A DNA stretch of 64,000 nucleotides from Blasia pusilla (taxonomy: Eukaryota > Marchantiophyta > Marchantiopsida > Blasiales), in NCBI GenBank assembly GCA_050084515.1, contig CM114271.1, positions 31,682,001 to 31,746,000 on the forward strand. The letters are read 5' to 3'. This document shows positions 35,758-45,061 of this stretch, one piece after another (the stretch's first letter is position 1; each line of letters starts with the position of its first letter). A program made the translations under genes and the position numbers. The notes under the pieces are model-generated. The model was not told the origin of the DNA, ran no database searches, and saw only the letters and a list, made by a program, of their open reading frames with translations.

Positions 35758-36349
35758 ATGAATAAAAAAAAAAGCCAAGCCAGCAAGGTCAGGAGCTTCT
35801 CGCCCAAGTCTGGCGGAACTCCGTCTTCTGTAACGCAGCGCGCCCGTATATGTAAAGCAAGAGAAAATCGAGCAGTGCGAGCGGAAACCAAAATGAGGAA
35901 GCATGAAATGTTGGCAAAACTATCTCTAGAGAAACTCGCGAAGCAAGAGGAGAAGCGAGAAGTGAAATTGCTTACGAATGCGGAGAAGGCCGAGAAGAAA
36001 CGCATGGTGGCAGAGATCAAGCACAAAAAGGCTAGACGTCGCCTTTCAGAAAGCTGAATTGGCAAAAGTCAAGAAGGAAAAGGCAATCACTATAGAAGAA
36101 GAACCCTCCCTACGACCCACCGAGAGTGTGGAAATGGAGGATGTGTCATCCATGAGGTCAAGTGGTCCAATGCACGAGACCAACACCGACGAGCTTCCCG
36201 AGACCAACAAGGAGGTTGTTAGAACCCCGAGTGTCGAGATCATGGAGATCTCAGAAGGAGAAGGAGAAGAATCTTCTGCATCTCAGAAGCCTGTTGAAGA
36301 ATTTGATCTCTTCAAAATTGAAGAGTTTCCAGTAGACTTGCTGGAGTAG
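35758..36349 (+). pseudogene. Lysine/glutamate-rich coiled-coil protein, frame broken once
   Basis: From ATG 35758 (MNKKKSQASKVRSF) the frame is rich in K, E, A, R and L with heptad-like spacing (for example RKHEMLAKLSLEKLAKQEEK) and ends at a stop near 36055. The frame entered near 36030 continues the same character (QKAELAKVKKEKAITIEEE), then an acidic serine-rich tail (MEISEGEGEESS) to TAG at 36349. One frameshift near 36030-36045 is the simplest reading; an unseen intron is the alternative. A TTTCAG directly before ATG 35758 could be a splice acceptor. No family recognised. It faces away from the transposase-like pseudogene and shares its palindromes, so it may belong to the same mobile unit. 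Confidence 0.5.
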
Positions 36350-36551
36350 GCTCCAGAGCAGCTTCGCTGAACTTGATACGGCCCAGTTTTTTAGCGGATA
36401 AGCATTGTTCTATAGTTCTCTCTGCATTGTATCAGTGCCAATCATTTGGAAAATTTGAATTCACAATGTGACATTCTTGCAAGTGGTGAAGCAAATGGCC
36501 TTGGTGGATGGCCCGAATGCCCCGAGGATGCCTCTTTTCTGACTCCAAACG

Positions 36552-38112
36552 ATGGAATACGTCAGAGAAATCCAATCGGAGGAAGACATTGACAAGTTGA
36601 AGCGGTCTGTGGCAATAGCTTCATACGTTGATAGCTTCCCACCTTTCTATGTTCAACCGTATGATGAGCATGGAACCCAGGCTTTGGTAACGGAGGAAGA
36701 TCTGGAGAGTATCGATGCTTTTTTAAGGCTGAGGGACCTGGAGTTCCGGAAGGTAGTGGCAAGAACCCAGTACAAGTGGATACAAAACTGGTATTTTTTA
36801 ATTTGGGATGGCAACCTCCGATTCAAGGCGTGGTTGCAGTTTGCAACAGAGCGTCCAAACTCCCTTGAGGCTCACTTCTACGTGAGGGCGGTGGTCCTCC
36901 TTCCCTACCCGAATCACATGGCCATGGTGGAAATGGCCATGCACTCCATGAACACGTAAGTATCCTAAATCTTTTCTTCATGAAAATGAACCGTTTTTGA
37001 CTCATCGTACTCAAGAATCAAGTCATCATTAACAATAGCTGCAACCCGTCGAAAGGTGACGGGTTGCGGGAGGAAGAACTTGCTGGCGTATTTGCAATCC
37101 GTGGGACTCTAACGAATTCCTTTTGGCCGTCTATTGAGTTGCCTAGCAACTCGTTGGAGTCCGACGGGTTGCACAATCTCAAGTGTGGCCATCCCACTAG
37201 GACAGGGCCTACAACCCGTCAGAGTCCGACGGGTTGCAGTTTCAGGAGAGGGCGTGGTTTGAGTGGCCGATCATGCAACCCGTCGGACTCCGACGGGATG
37301 CATAATCTTTACAAAAGGAGTCTTGCTTGGGGCTGCTGTGCAACCAGTTGGTCTCCGACGGATTGCAAAGCCACGTAGACCCAGACCTTCTGCAAAGAAC
37401 ATTCAACCCGTTGGACTCCGACGGGTTGCAAAACCACTCAAACCAGGCCCTATCCTACCTCATATGCAACCCGTCGGACTCCGATGGGTTGCAAACCACT
37501 CGACCAGGGTTTTTCCAACCGCATATGCAACCCGTCGGAGTCTAACGGATTGCAGGGCTAGTCAAACTTGGCTATCTGCACTACAATTTGTGCAACTGGT
37601 CGGACTCTGACGGGTTGCAAGTGAAAAAACTATCGTCAAAATCCTGAACCCGGATGCAAACATAAAATCCGATGTGGGTGGCTTTGCAAACCGTCAGTTT
37701 CCGACGGATTGAATTTTTGAATTTACTGTACTCGAGGTGCTTTCCGATAGACTCTGACGAGGTGCAACCCAACCCCGGATGGTCCCGGATGCAAATCGTC
37801 AATTTCCAACAGATTGCAGGGAATAAGATTTTGGAGCAACCCATCGGACTCCAACGGGTTGCAAATAGTTGTCGTTTAGTTCATATGCTTCCAACCTGTC
37901 AGAAATCGACGAGTTGCTAGTTGTAAATTTTCTTACTTCTCATTGATGTTTGCAGCATTGTGTCCGAAGGGAATGTTACCCATCAGTGGATCCAGGAATG
38001 CGACCGAGTGAGGAAGGTTCTTACAACGCATCCGTCGCAATACAAAGGAATCCTCGGAATTCAAACATGGAATAGTATTGATTGGATGGGATATTTCAAG
38101 CATTTTGCATGA
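36552..38112 (+). CDS. Two-exon gene of unknown function (186 aa) with a palindrome-filled intron
   Basis: Exon 1 is 36552-36955, ATG to a GTAAGT donor. Exon 2 is 37956-38112, after a TTTGCAG acceptor and ending TGA. The split codon joins as AC+C, and the protein reads MAMHSMNT then IVSEGNVTHQWIQECD across the junction. It is rich in aromatic residues (WIQNWYFLIWDGNLRF) and has no domain I know. An in-frame TGA sits 10 codons before the ATG, preceded by coding-like MALVDGPNAPRMPLF, so the true protein may once have started further upstream. The 1-kb intron holds palindrome cluster 3. Intact as read; could be a TE accessory gene or a host gene. Confidence 0.6.
37039..37920. repeat. Palindrome cluster 3 (about 15 units), regularly spaced, inside an intron
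   Basis: Units begin near 37039, 37093, 37145, 37211, 37274, 37339, 37402, 37465, 37526, 37591, 37684, 37738, 37790, 37835 and 37890. The eight from 37145 to 37591 are spaced 61-66 bp. The consensus is TGCAACCCGTCGGA, one central base, then TCCGACGGGTTGCA: a 29-bp near-perfect palindrome. Spacers of ~34 bp are much less similar than the palindromes, though some neighbours share CACTC.ACCAGG and end in CATA. Many unit differences are C-to-T or G-to-A at CG sites. Confidence 0.95.
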
Positions 38113-38573
38113 AGAGTCAATAGTCCATAATCTCAACCACATCTTCTGAGAAGTTAAACCCTGAAGGGCACAAGAATCTATTGACACCATAGTCAGAGTC
38201 TTTATTAGAACCTTTCATTGAGATGAAATTAGTTTAGGCCCGGTCAAATTATCTGCCGATGTTCCTCCAACAATAATACCCCTTAGCCCGGCTTATTATA
38301 GAGCTGGCTTAGACAAGGAATGTGAAGAAAATTGGGCTCACATGGAGAGTGATGGAAGGATGTTTACAGTGGTCTTATGATGTCTACTTCTTTTTCCAAG
38401 GATGGAAAAAGAAGGTTAGTTTAGGCTCGAATGTGGTCCACTTGCTACTCTCTTCTAAAGATTTCATGAATTTGAATCAAACAAAATTTCAAAAATATCA
38501 AAAAGTTTTGAAGAGAGGAGGTGAATTCTGCCTTTTTCTTTAAAGAGAGACTCTCCTCTCTTCCTCTCCTCTC
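38113..38573. other. No gene recognised
   Basis: Short open frames only. A CT-rich run (about 38545-38580) ends the stretch. Confidence 0.5.
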
Positions 38574-39152
38574 TTACTCTCTACTGCCAAAATACCAACC
38601 CCTTGACAATCCACCTTCGTGATAATTGCGTGATGACGCTCGTGGTGATGAAGCTTCCTCTCTTGCTCGTTTAAGGTGTGAGGGTGGGGTTATACTATCT
38701 TCTTCTCTTGGTCTCTTATCTCTTCTCAAAGACCCATCATCCACATCGCGATACTGAATCTCCATATCCTTCATCAACTCAGCCACTTTGAGTTGAACAA
38801 ATACCTTGCTCACTAACTTCCTCTTCTTCTTGGGGAGGTCTTCTTACTTTCGGACGCCATTGAACAAAGCCCAATCCTTTGTCCACAAATTCTCTTCCAC
38901 TTTCCTTGCAAATTCTCTAATCGCACGTCTCGACCACTTCAGCCGCGAATTTTTGAACTCTCCTTTCAAAACTTGTGGGTTAATGGGGCTATCCAAGTGC
39001 GCCTTCAATTCATCTTCCGTGATGAATTACGAGACGGTCTTCTTGTTCACCTTCGGAGGCATCTCTGGTGTTGATGTATCAAGGGGATCTTCCCTTCTTC
39101 CATCGTCCTCATTGTCGTGAGGGATACGGTATTCATGAGGTGGCAACTCCAT
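38574..39152 (-). pseudogene. Unknown basic protein remnant, two nonsense codons, no frameshift
   Basis: One frame of 193 codons from ATG 39152 (MELPPHEYRIPHDNEDD) to the stop at 38574, with TAA codons after KKTVS and after NGVRK. The content stays coding-like throughout: LKWSRRAIREFARKVEENLW, then VFVQLKVAELMKDMEIQYRD, then a nuclear-signal-like RRDKRPREE. No family recognised. It lies 194 bp downstream of the next pseudogene on the same strand and may be its partner gene. Confidence 0.6.
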
Positions 39153-39346
39153 CTTGTCTTTTACCAAAATACAAAAAGAAAGATGATTTAGAAATGATTG
39201 TAATAATAGTGATACAATGACATACAATACATTTGTACATTAATCAAGCTTAATCATTTACAAAAATTCATACTAACACATTCATCTTTTTGAACCAAGT
39301 CTTTCATTTCTCATGGAAAATATCCAATCTTCAAACGGATTTACAA

Positions 39347-40726
39347 TCACACTACCACTATTACTGGCCTTAACCCCAAATCTACATCGTCTACACCTAA
39401 TACTTTCGCATTTGCTCTAATATATGCAATAAGAAACTCTAATCTTTTGCGATGAGAGGGATTCAGAGCTAATGCCTACTTTCGAATCATTTCCAAATAA
39501 GTAAATCTCACGTTCACTTCGGCATTCCCAACAAAGAGGTTGTATGTCACATAGTTCAAATTCTTCACAATCATTCCTAGGGCATAGATTTCAGTGGCCT
39601 TGCTAAAAGGGAGATTCTAAGGCCCTAATGTCAACTTGGATACTATATACCCAACATTATTTTTTTATTCATGCTGCCACATTCTATGAGAAGACTCTAA
39701 GATTTCATCAGCCCACATGGCATTTCCCCAATCTCCAACACCGATGTATGGGCTAGAGTTGGATCCAAAATGGATGGACACGTTCCTAGGATGGTCAGTA
39801 TGAAAAACCCCACGCTTGTGGACAGTCTCCGTGGTACCAAGATGGGCAACCACAAGCTGGATGGCATTTGATGCTATTGCGAGACATATCATCTTTTCCA
39901 ACTCTCCTAGATTACCCCCGCCGTTCTTCAAGTTATGGCATGCTTGCTACCAATTTTTGAGGTGCCCACTATTCCAATATGAAAAATTGGGAAACAGTGG
40001 ATCCTCGATCAACCTTCCCACCATGCGAAAAACACCGCGATGTAAAATACTCGCCAAAAAACTCCTCGTGCATCATCGATTTTCTAGATCATGATAGAGA
40101 TATTCCTTATACACCTTCATGCAATAGTATATTTCTTCCCTAAAGCCATGGGTTCCGTTTATTTTACAACGGTACAGAATTGCGTGTAAACCGGTTCCCT
40201 CGATATCGCTCGGGTCATATCCTACTGCTACAATCTTATCAGAAATCAATGTTATTGCAAATGGAACTATCAATGTCAGCCTTAGAGAAGTACAACGTCC
40301 CTTGAAAAGACGTTGAGCACTTCTTAACTCTTCACAGAATCTTTCTATGAGAGCCCACTCTACAACATTCTGCTTCTCATCCTTATATGTCTTAAGATCG
40401 ACATATGCTCTCTCCAGGTTAACACCTTTTTGGGCACAAATTTTAGTTAACCTATTAGCCTCTATGGCATCCACTTCCTAGTCAAATGCCTTGGCCACTC
40501 TATTGGACAATCTCTGCAATTCCAAGGTGTAGTCATGAAAACCATCCATACCCCTTGAAATGTAGGATCGTCTCTTATCTAAAGAAAGCTGGAAAAACCA
40601 ATCTAATCATGCCTCTCTTACGGCCACGTCGAAATCAATCCTCAAATTTGCTCTTTGCCTCTTGGCACCAAGGTTGGACTCGTTTTGGTTCTCTCCCGCT
40701 CTTGATGACCCAGCCCCACTAGACAT
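39347..40726 (-). pseudogene. Unknown 460-codon protein remnant, seven nonsense codons, no frameshift
   Basis: From ATG 40726 (MSSGAGSSRAGENQNES) a single frame of exactly 460 codons ends at TGA 39347. It is broken by stops after VAVREA, KAFD, ENR, NW, MWQHE, TLGP and MIRK, but by no indel. Recognisable stretches are GFHDYTLELQRLSNRVAKAF, DAIEANRLTKICAQKGVNLE, KIVAVGYDPSDIEGTGLHAI and VSIHFGSNSSPYIGVGDWGN. The N-terminal Ser/Gly/Glu region with KRQR suggests a nuclear protein. I cannot assign a family. The pattern (nonsense only) suggests slow decay by base changes. Confidence 0.65.
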
Positions 40727-41330
40727 TTCCCTCGGATGAAGAAGATAATAAAATCTTTAAAAAATATAAGGGAAGAAATGTAGGGGTTGAGATAAGTAAA
40801 TATCGAAAAGATAATGACGCGAGATGCTAAAACAATGGTTCAAAATCTACGGGCGCGTGAATGATGGAATGGCAGTCTAAGTATAGGGTTGGGCACTCAA
40901 AGGAAATAGGTAGATATGGGTGTGTTTAGATAAGGTTTCTTGATCACCTCCACATCCCCAATGTGCTAAGGAGAACCAATGAAACAAATCAAAATAGTCC
41001 GGTGCATAAATGAGAAATCTCACAATCACCAAACAAGTTTAGTGAAACAAGAGATTTCCACACTTACAAACACTCACCTAATGTGGAGTCAATTGGAGTT
41101 GCATTAGGATGCAACAAGGAGCGCAAATGTCCAAGTTGGTCCCAAAGAAAATCCAAGTACCCCCAAAAGGAACCCCACGGATTTTCCCAAAATTCCTAGT
41201 AACCTTAAAAGCCCTTAGCTATCAATGCACCATAAAAATTTGGAGTCTAATCTAAAATATCACTTTAAAACTGGATAAATAGGGGAAAATAGTGATAATT
41301 AGGTAATTAATCCCTAAACCCCCCCTCCAT
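40727..41330. other. No gene recognised
   Basis: AT-rich flank upstream of the - strand pseudogene. Nothing identified on either strand. Confidence 0.5.
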
Positions 41331-41379
41331 ATGTACATTTTTGGGGCCCCTTGTGGGCCTTTCCCTTATGGGTTTTACC

Positions 41380-41870
41380 CAAAAGGGAGAAAAGGGGAGG
41401 GAAGGGGAGTGCAGCCAAGTTCAAACTTGGCCCCAACCACTCCCAGATCGTCACGTATTCCCGCGGGGTTCGCGGGATGCGGGCTCCATACGGGCTCCAC
41501 GCGGGCGCCAACGATTGGGCCGTTGACGGTGAGACCAACGGTGGGCTTCCATGCCAGCTTCGGTAGGCGGTGCCATATGACGCAGGCTCAAGGCTGATTG
41601 GGCTAGGGCTAGGCCGGGAAGGTGGAGGCTCCAAGCGGGCAGGTGCGGGCTAGGGCGGGCAGGCGCGGGGTAGGGCGGGCAAGCGTGGGCTCAAGGCATT
41701 CAAGTGCGGGCTCCACGCAAGCAGGTGCGGGCTCAAGGCATTCAGGTGCCCGCTCCAGGCAGGCAGGCGCGGGCTCAAGGCTGATTGGGCGTGGGCTCTG
41801 GACAGGCAAGTGCAACCTCCAAGTGGGGAGACGCAGGCTCTAGGCGGGCAAGGCGCCGGCTTGAGGGCCC
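41380..41870. repeat. GC-rich degenerate tandem repeat
   Basis: Variants of GCGGGCTCCA, AGGCGGGCAGGTGCGGGCT and CTCAAGGC recur with a step of roughly 25-27 bp. The GC content is far above the surroundings. Several open frames on both strands are translations of the repeat (for example alternating PxCLEPA) and are not genes. It may be the inside of the damaged hAT-like element ending at 42042. Confidence 0.75.
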
Positions 41871-41984
41871 GCAAAAATTTGGTCCGTTGGACCAAAAGAT
41901 GTTGTGCCGAACCAAAATTTGCGGGCCACGCAATGGGTGCAGGCTTGAATGCCGGCCTCGGATACGCGGGCCTGTACGGACATG

Positions 41985-42042
41985 TCTGTCCATAAGATGG
42001 ACATAAGTCCGCGGACACGGACATTGTCAATGTGCAACCTTG
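41985..42042 (-). mobile_element. One end of a third hAT-like element
   Basis: The stretch TCTGTCCATAAGATGGACAT..CGGACACGGACAT..TGTGCAACCTTG matches the CAAGGTTGCA end of the two complete copies, including the repeated GTCCGT motif. The other end could not be found, so no target duplication can be tested. The 8 bases after it are TGTATGGC. Confidence 0.55.
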
Positions 42043-42044
42043 TG

Positions 42045-42440
42045 TATGGCTGAGGGTTTAGGATGTAGGGCAAATGGCTTAGATTTAGGGCTTAAGGTGT
42101 ATGGATTAGACTTATGTTTAAGGCTTAGGGCGTATCGCTTAGGGTGGAGGATGTATGGCTTAGGATCCATGGCTTACCCATGAGGGTGTAGGGTGTATAA
42201 CTTAGGGTCTAAGATGCATGCACTATAGGGTTTATGGCATAAAGCTTAGGGTTTAGGGCTTATCCCTTAGGATGCAGGGCGTATGGCTTTGGTTGAGGAG
42301 CTAGAGGCTTAGGGATTATCGTTTAGGGCATATGACTAAGGACTTAGGGTTTAACATGATTTATGGCCAATGAATTAATAGGGCATAGCTTAAGGGTTTA
42401 TGGTTTATGATTTACGGTTTATGGCTTAGGATTTAGGATG
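42045..42440. repeat. Degenerate telomere-like TTTAGGG sequence
   Basis: Many imperfect units such as TTTAGGGCTTA, GCTTAGGGTTTAGGG and TGTAGGGTGTAT follow each other for ~400 bp. Plant telomeres are TTTAGGG repeats; perfect runs here never exceed two units, so this is an old internal tract or a lookalike. Two perfect CCCTAAA units also occur near 34801. Confidence 0.6.
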
Positions 42441-43950
42441 TCATGGTAGATGAGGGGTAGGGTGAGATAGTATCAAGGCCTTAGTAGGGACTTGTATTTC
42501 CCTATTTTGAGAGGTCATATGTGACCTGCTTTTAGGAGGTGACTTACGAGTATAGGTCACCCATCCTTTATGAGGAGTGGCAACCTTGGAGAAGTTGACC
42601 CTCCTAGCCATGTATGGCTCCACTTGCGCCTAGACGGTCGAGGGTTAGCTTGTAGTTAGTCTCATGAGGGGACCACATGTGTAGTTGTTAGGGAGTTAGT
42701 ACTTTCTGTACTACAGGTTGTTAGTGACCTTCTGAGAGGTGGTGACTTGTGTATACACATCACCCATGGAGGTAAGCGGGGGGGTATACCTCGGAGGAAG
42801 CTCATTTGGAGCTAATCTTCCTTAGGATCGGACCTGTGTTGGGATCTGTGATATAGTGCAACTTGCATGTATTGAGCCTGGATTCTCTCTTGAAGAGTGG
42901 GCTAGGATTGATCGGAGATCACACACATTTTGGGAGTCCTTTGTACACTTTCTCCAGCTATTATAACACTGTGTATTTGATTCATGGATATAGTTTTTTA
43001 GATGCCGCATGGTTGATTGCAGATTTCATTAGAGTTTACAGTTCATATTCAACTTTATATGATAAGGAAGGTGCACACTAATTCTCAATATCAGAGAAAA
43101 TGGGACTCAATTTATGGTGTAGAGCGCAAGTGAGATGCCGTGGGTTTGAATGAATTGCAAAGTGTATCTTGACCATGTGGGAGGACATAGGGTAGAAGAA
43201 TTGTTGAAATCGAAGTCAGATGTTTAGAATTGAGAAATTTGTGAAGTGTAGCAAATTTGATAGGATTTGACGACGGGGAGGCTTCTCAATATTGGTGGAG
43301 TTGCTCAAGAGTGGATCAATGGAGGATCATATTGTAGGGACAGATTTCCTAAGATGATTCTAGTGAGGAAATTATTATCAATCGTGATCTGATTGAGTGT
43401 GGACAAGACAGCAAGTGCATGGGCACTTTGTTGCTTATATTGAGTGAGGTGTGCTTGATTATGGACCAAATCGGATGAATGTTGGGCAAGAGGAAAATAA
43501 AGCAAGAAGAAAAAGTAAGGAGGGCACAATGGTGTTCAATTGTGTAGGATTTTATGAGATCTGAATTTGCCATTGGAACGATCGCAAAGTTTTTTTATGT
43601 TTGAGAAATGTTGGATTTGATATTTTTGTGGATTGTGCTTAGAGTGTACTTAACACTGTTGAATTATGAGTAGGATAGTGGGAGGGAGTAGGCTAGGGGG
43701 ATGACAGATTAGCTGATTGAGCTTCTTGCTCAATTAGGGGTTCAATTCCCCTTTGTCATAGTGTAAGGACAACATGTTGGATGTTAACTTAACTTGGTAC
43801 TTTTCTTTTCTTTCAAGGCCTTATTTATTTCAAGTGATTGCTTTACTTAAATAATTTTAGAGGTACTAAAAATGAAAAATGACTCCTTTAAAGGACATAA
43901 GGGTGAGAATGTTTTTTTTCACTTATAAGTTAGGAGGTCTAGACCTTAAA
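42441..43950. other. No gene recognised; possibly 3' end of the gypsy-like element
   Basis: I found no open frame of note, and no sequence here that repeats to the right of 57.9 kb as an LTR would. A tRNA-like A box/B box pair near 43705-43765 was considered and rejected. Confidence 0.4.
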
Positions 43951-43959
43951 ACGTCGTAG

Positions 43960-44370
43960 GTGATGTAGAGCCTTTCATATAGTGATTCCCCCCCTCCCCC
44001 GAGTCTAAAACAAGGACTCCTAAAGGTAAAATCCCTCGGACTTGCACAATTGTGTGTCATGTTGTCACGTCCAATGTCGTCGACGCTGTTTGTTGTAGGT
44101 AGACAGAATTGTCAGGATGGAATCGCCAAATCCCTGGTTGATAGCCTCCTCCCGACGTAGTTGCGTATCTTAAAGTATCGCGATGCTGAGCAATAGCCAA
44201 GTTCTCAAACACCATAGGCATGACTCTTCGAAAGAGCTCAGCTCGTTGAGAACACGCTTGCACCCATACGTCTGGATCATTGTGGTCAAGTTCCTCAACC
44301 ACATCTCGTCGAATAGACAACGGTAACTTAGGCTCTCTCCCATAGAGCAAGAAATATGGTGAAAATAATG
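43960..44370 (-). pseudogene. Gypsy-type integrase C-terminal segment
   Basis: SPYFLLYGREPKLPLSIRR, then NLAIAQHRDTLRYA, then a V-Y-L-Q-Q motif and TTLDVTT, are typical of the region after the integrase catalytic core in Ty3/gypsy elements (the LLYGREP motif and a chromodomain-like/GPF-type end). It follows the methyltransferase end without a stop (GQVVDL to ALFSPYF), so a deletion probably fused them. A stop falls after TTLDVTT near 44057, with similar content continuing to ~43965. Confidence 0.75.
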
Positions 44371-44741
44371 CTAAGTCCACAACTTGACCTAACACCTGTC
44401 TGTAGGATGCCTCTGCCATCATACGCACCGTCGTCGTAAATGTAGAGAACCCCATAGCTCTCTCTCGCTTGTCAACGTTGGGCTCCACTAGTGTACTTTC
44501 CTGCTCATCCCATATCATGCCCGGTCCTCCCTGACGAAAAGCATGAGATGACGGAAAACTCACCAATGTGGCCAATGCTGCCCTCTGTTGACCCTCCTGA
44601 TTGGCCACTGCCACCGGTGGTAGATGGTCGCGAGTAACAACTTGAGATCGCTGCCCTGGATCCAAGATTATATCCACTATAAGTAGTGATGGTCTCTCGA
44701 CTCCATTATAAGCCCGCCTTAGCAACTCGGAAGGTAAAAGG

Positions 44742-45056
44742 TGTAGAAAACTGCTAAAGAAGCATAACTGGTGGGAAACGGCTCTCACACTTACACACCA
44801 CCATGGAGAACGAAATTTTGCAATAAGAGAAAATGAGTGGAGGCTGGTCTCCTTCTCAATTATATAGGGTATGTACAAGCAACCCTAACCCTAATCTTAA
44901 CCATAATCTCAAGTTAGACTAATTGTGATTAACTAACCATGGTTAAGATAATCACGCTTAAGTGACTAACCAAGATTAACCTTTCTTACTTCGTATGAGT
45001 AGCAAATGTAGCAATTTAGGTATCTCATGAGCTTTAATGTAACTCAACCTTCAATA
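44742..45056 (-). repeat. 3' LTR of copia D
   Basis: Begins TGTAGAAAACTGC on the + strand and ends AACCTTCAATA. On the sense strand the LTR therefore starts TATTGAAGG and ends TTTTCTACA, an unusual start if the target duplication is taken at face value. Confidence 0.85.
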
Positions 45057-45061
45057 CTTCC

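Noticed and set aside
35260-37610. Several open frames on both strands with repeated CNPSDSDGL/QPVGLRRVA motifs
   Set aside because: They are translations of the palindrome units; the same motif appears in all frames and strands.
37039-37920. CRISPR array (palindromic repeats, regular spacing, variable spacers)
   Set aside because: The sequence is plant nuclear DNA with spliceosomal introns. Repeats vary between units, spacers are partly related to each other, and there are no cas genes.
41314-42073. Pro/Ala/Arg-rich open frames on both strands
   Set aside because: Translations of a GC-rich tandem repeat; no consistent strand or frame.
42045-42440. A true chromosome end or functional telomere
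   Set aside because: Units are highly degenerate, never more than two perfect in a row, and unique sequence continues on both sides.
43700-43765. tRNA-like sequence with A-box- and B-box-like motifs (GGTTCAATTCC) and a pairing acceptor-like stem
   Set aside because: Only ~60 bases long with A and B boxes ~29 bases apart; no anticodon arm of normal form. Possibly a SINE relic, not a tRNA gene.
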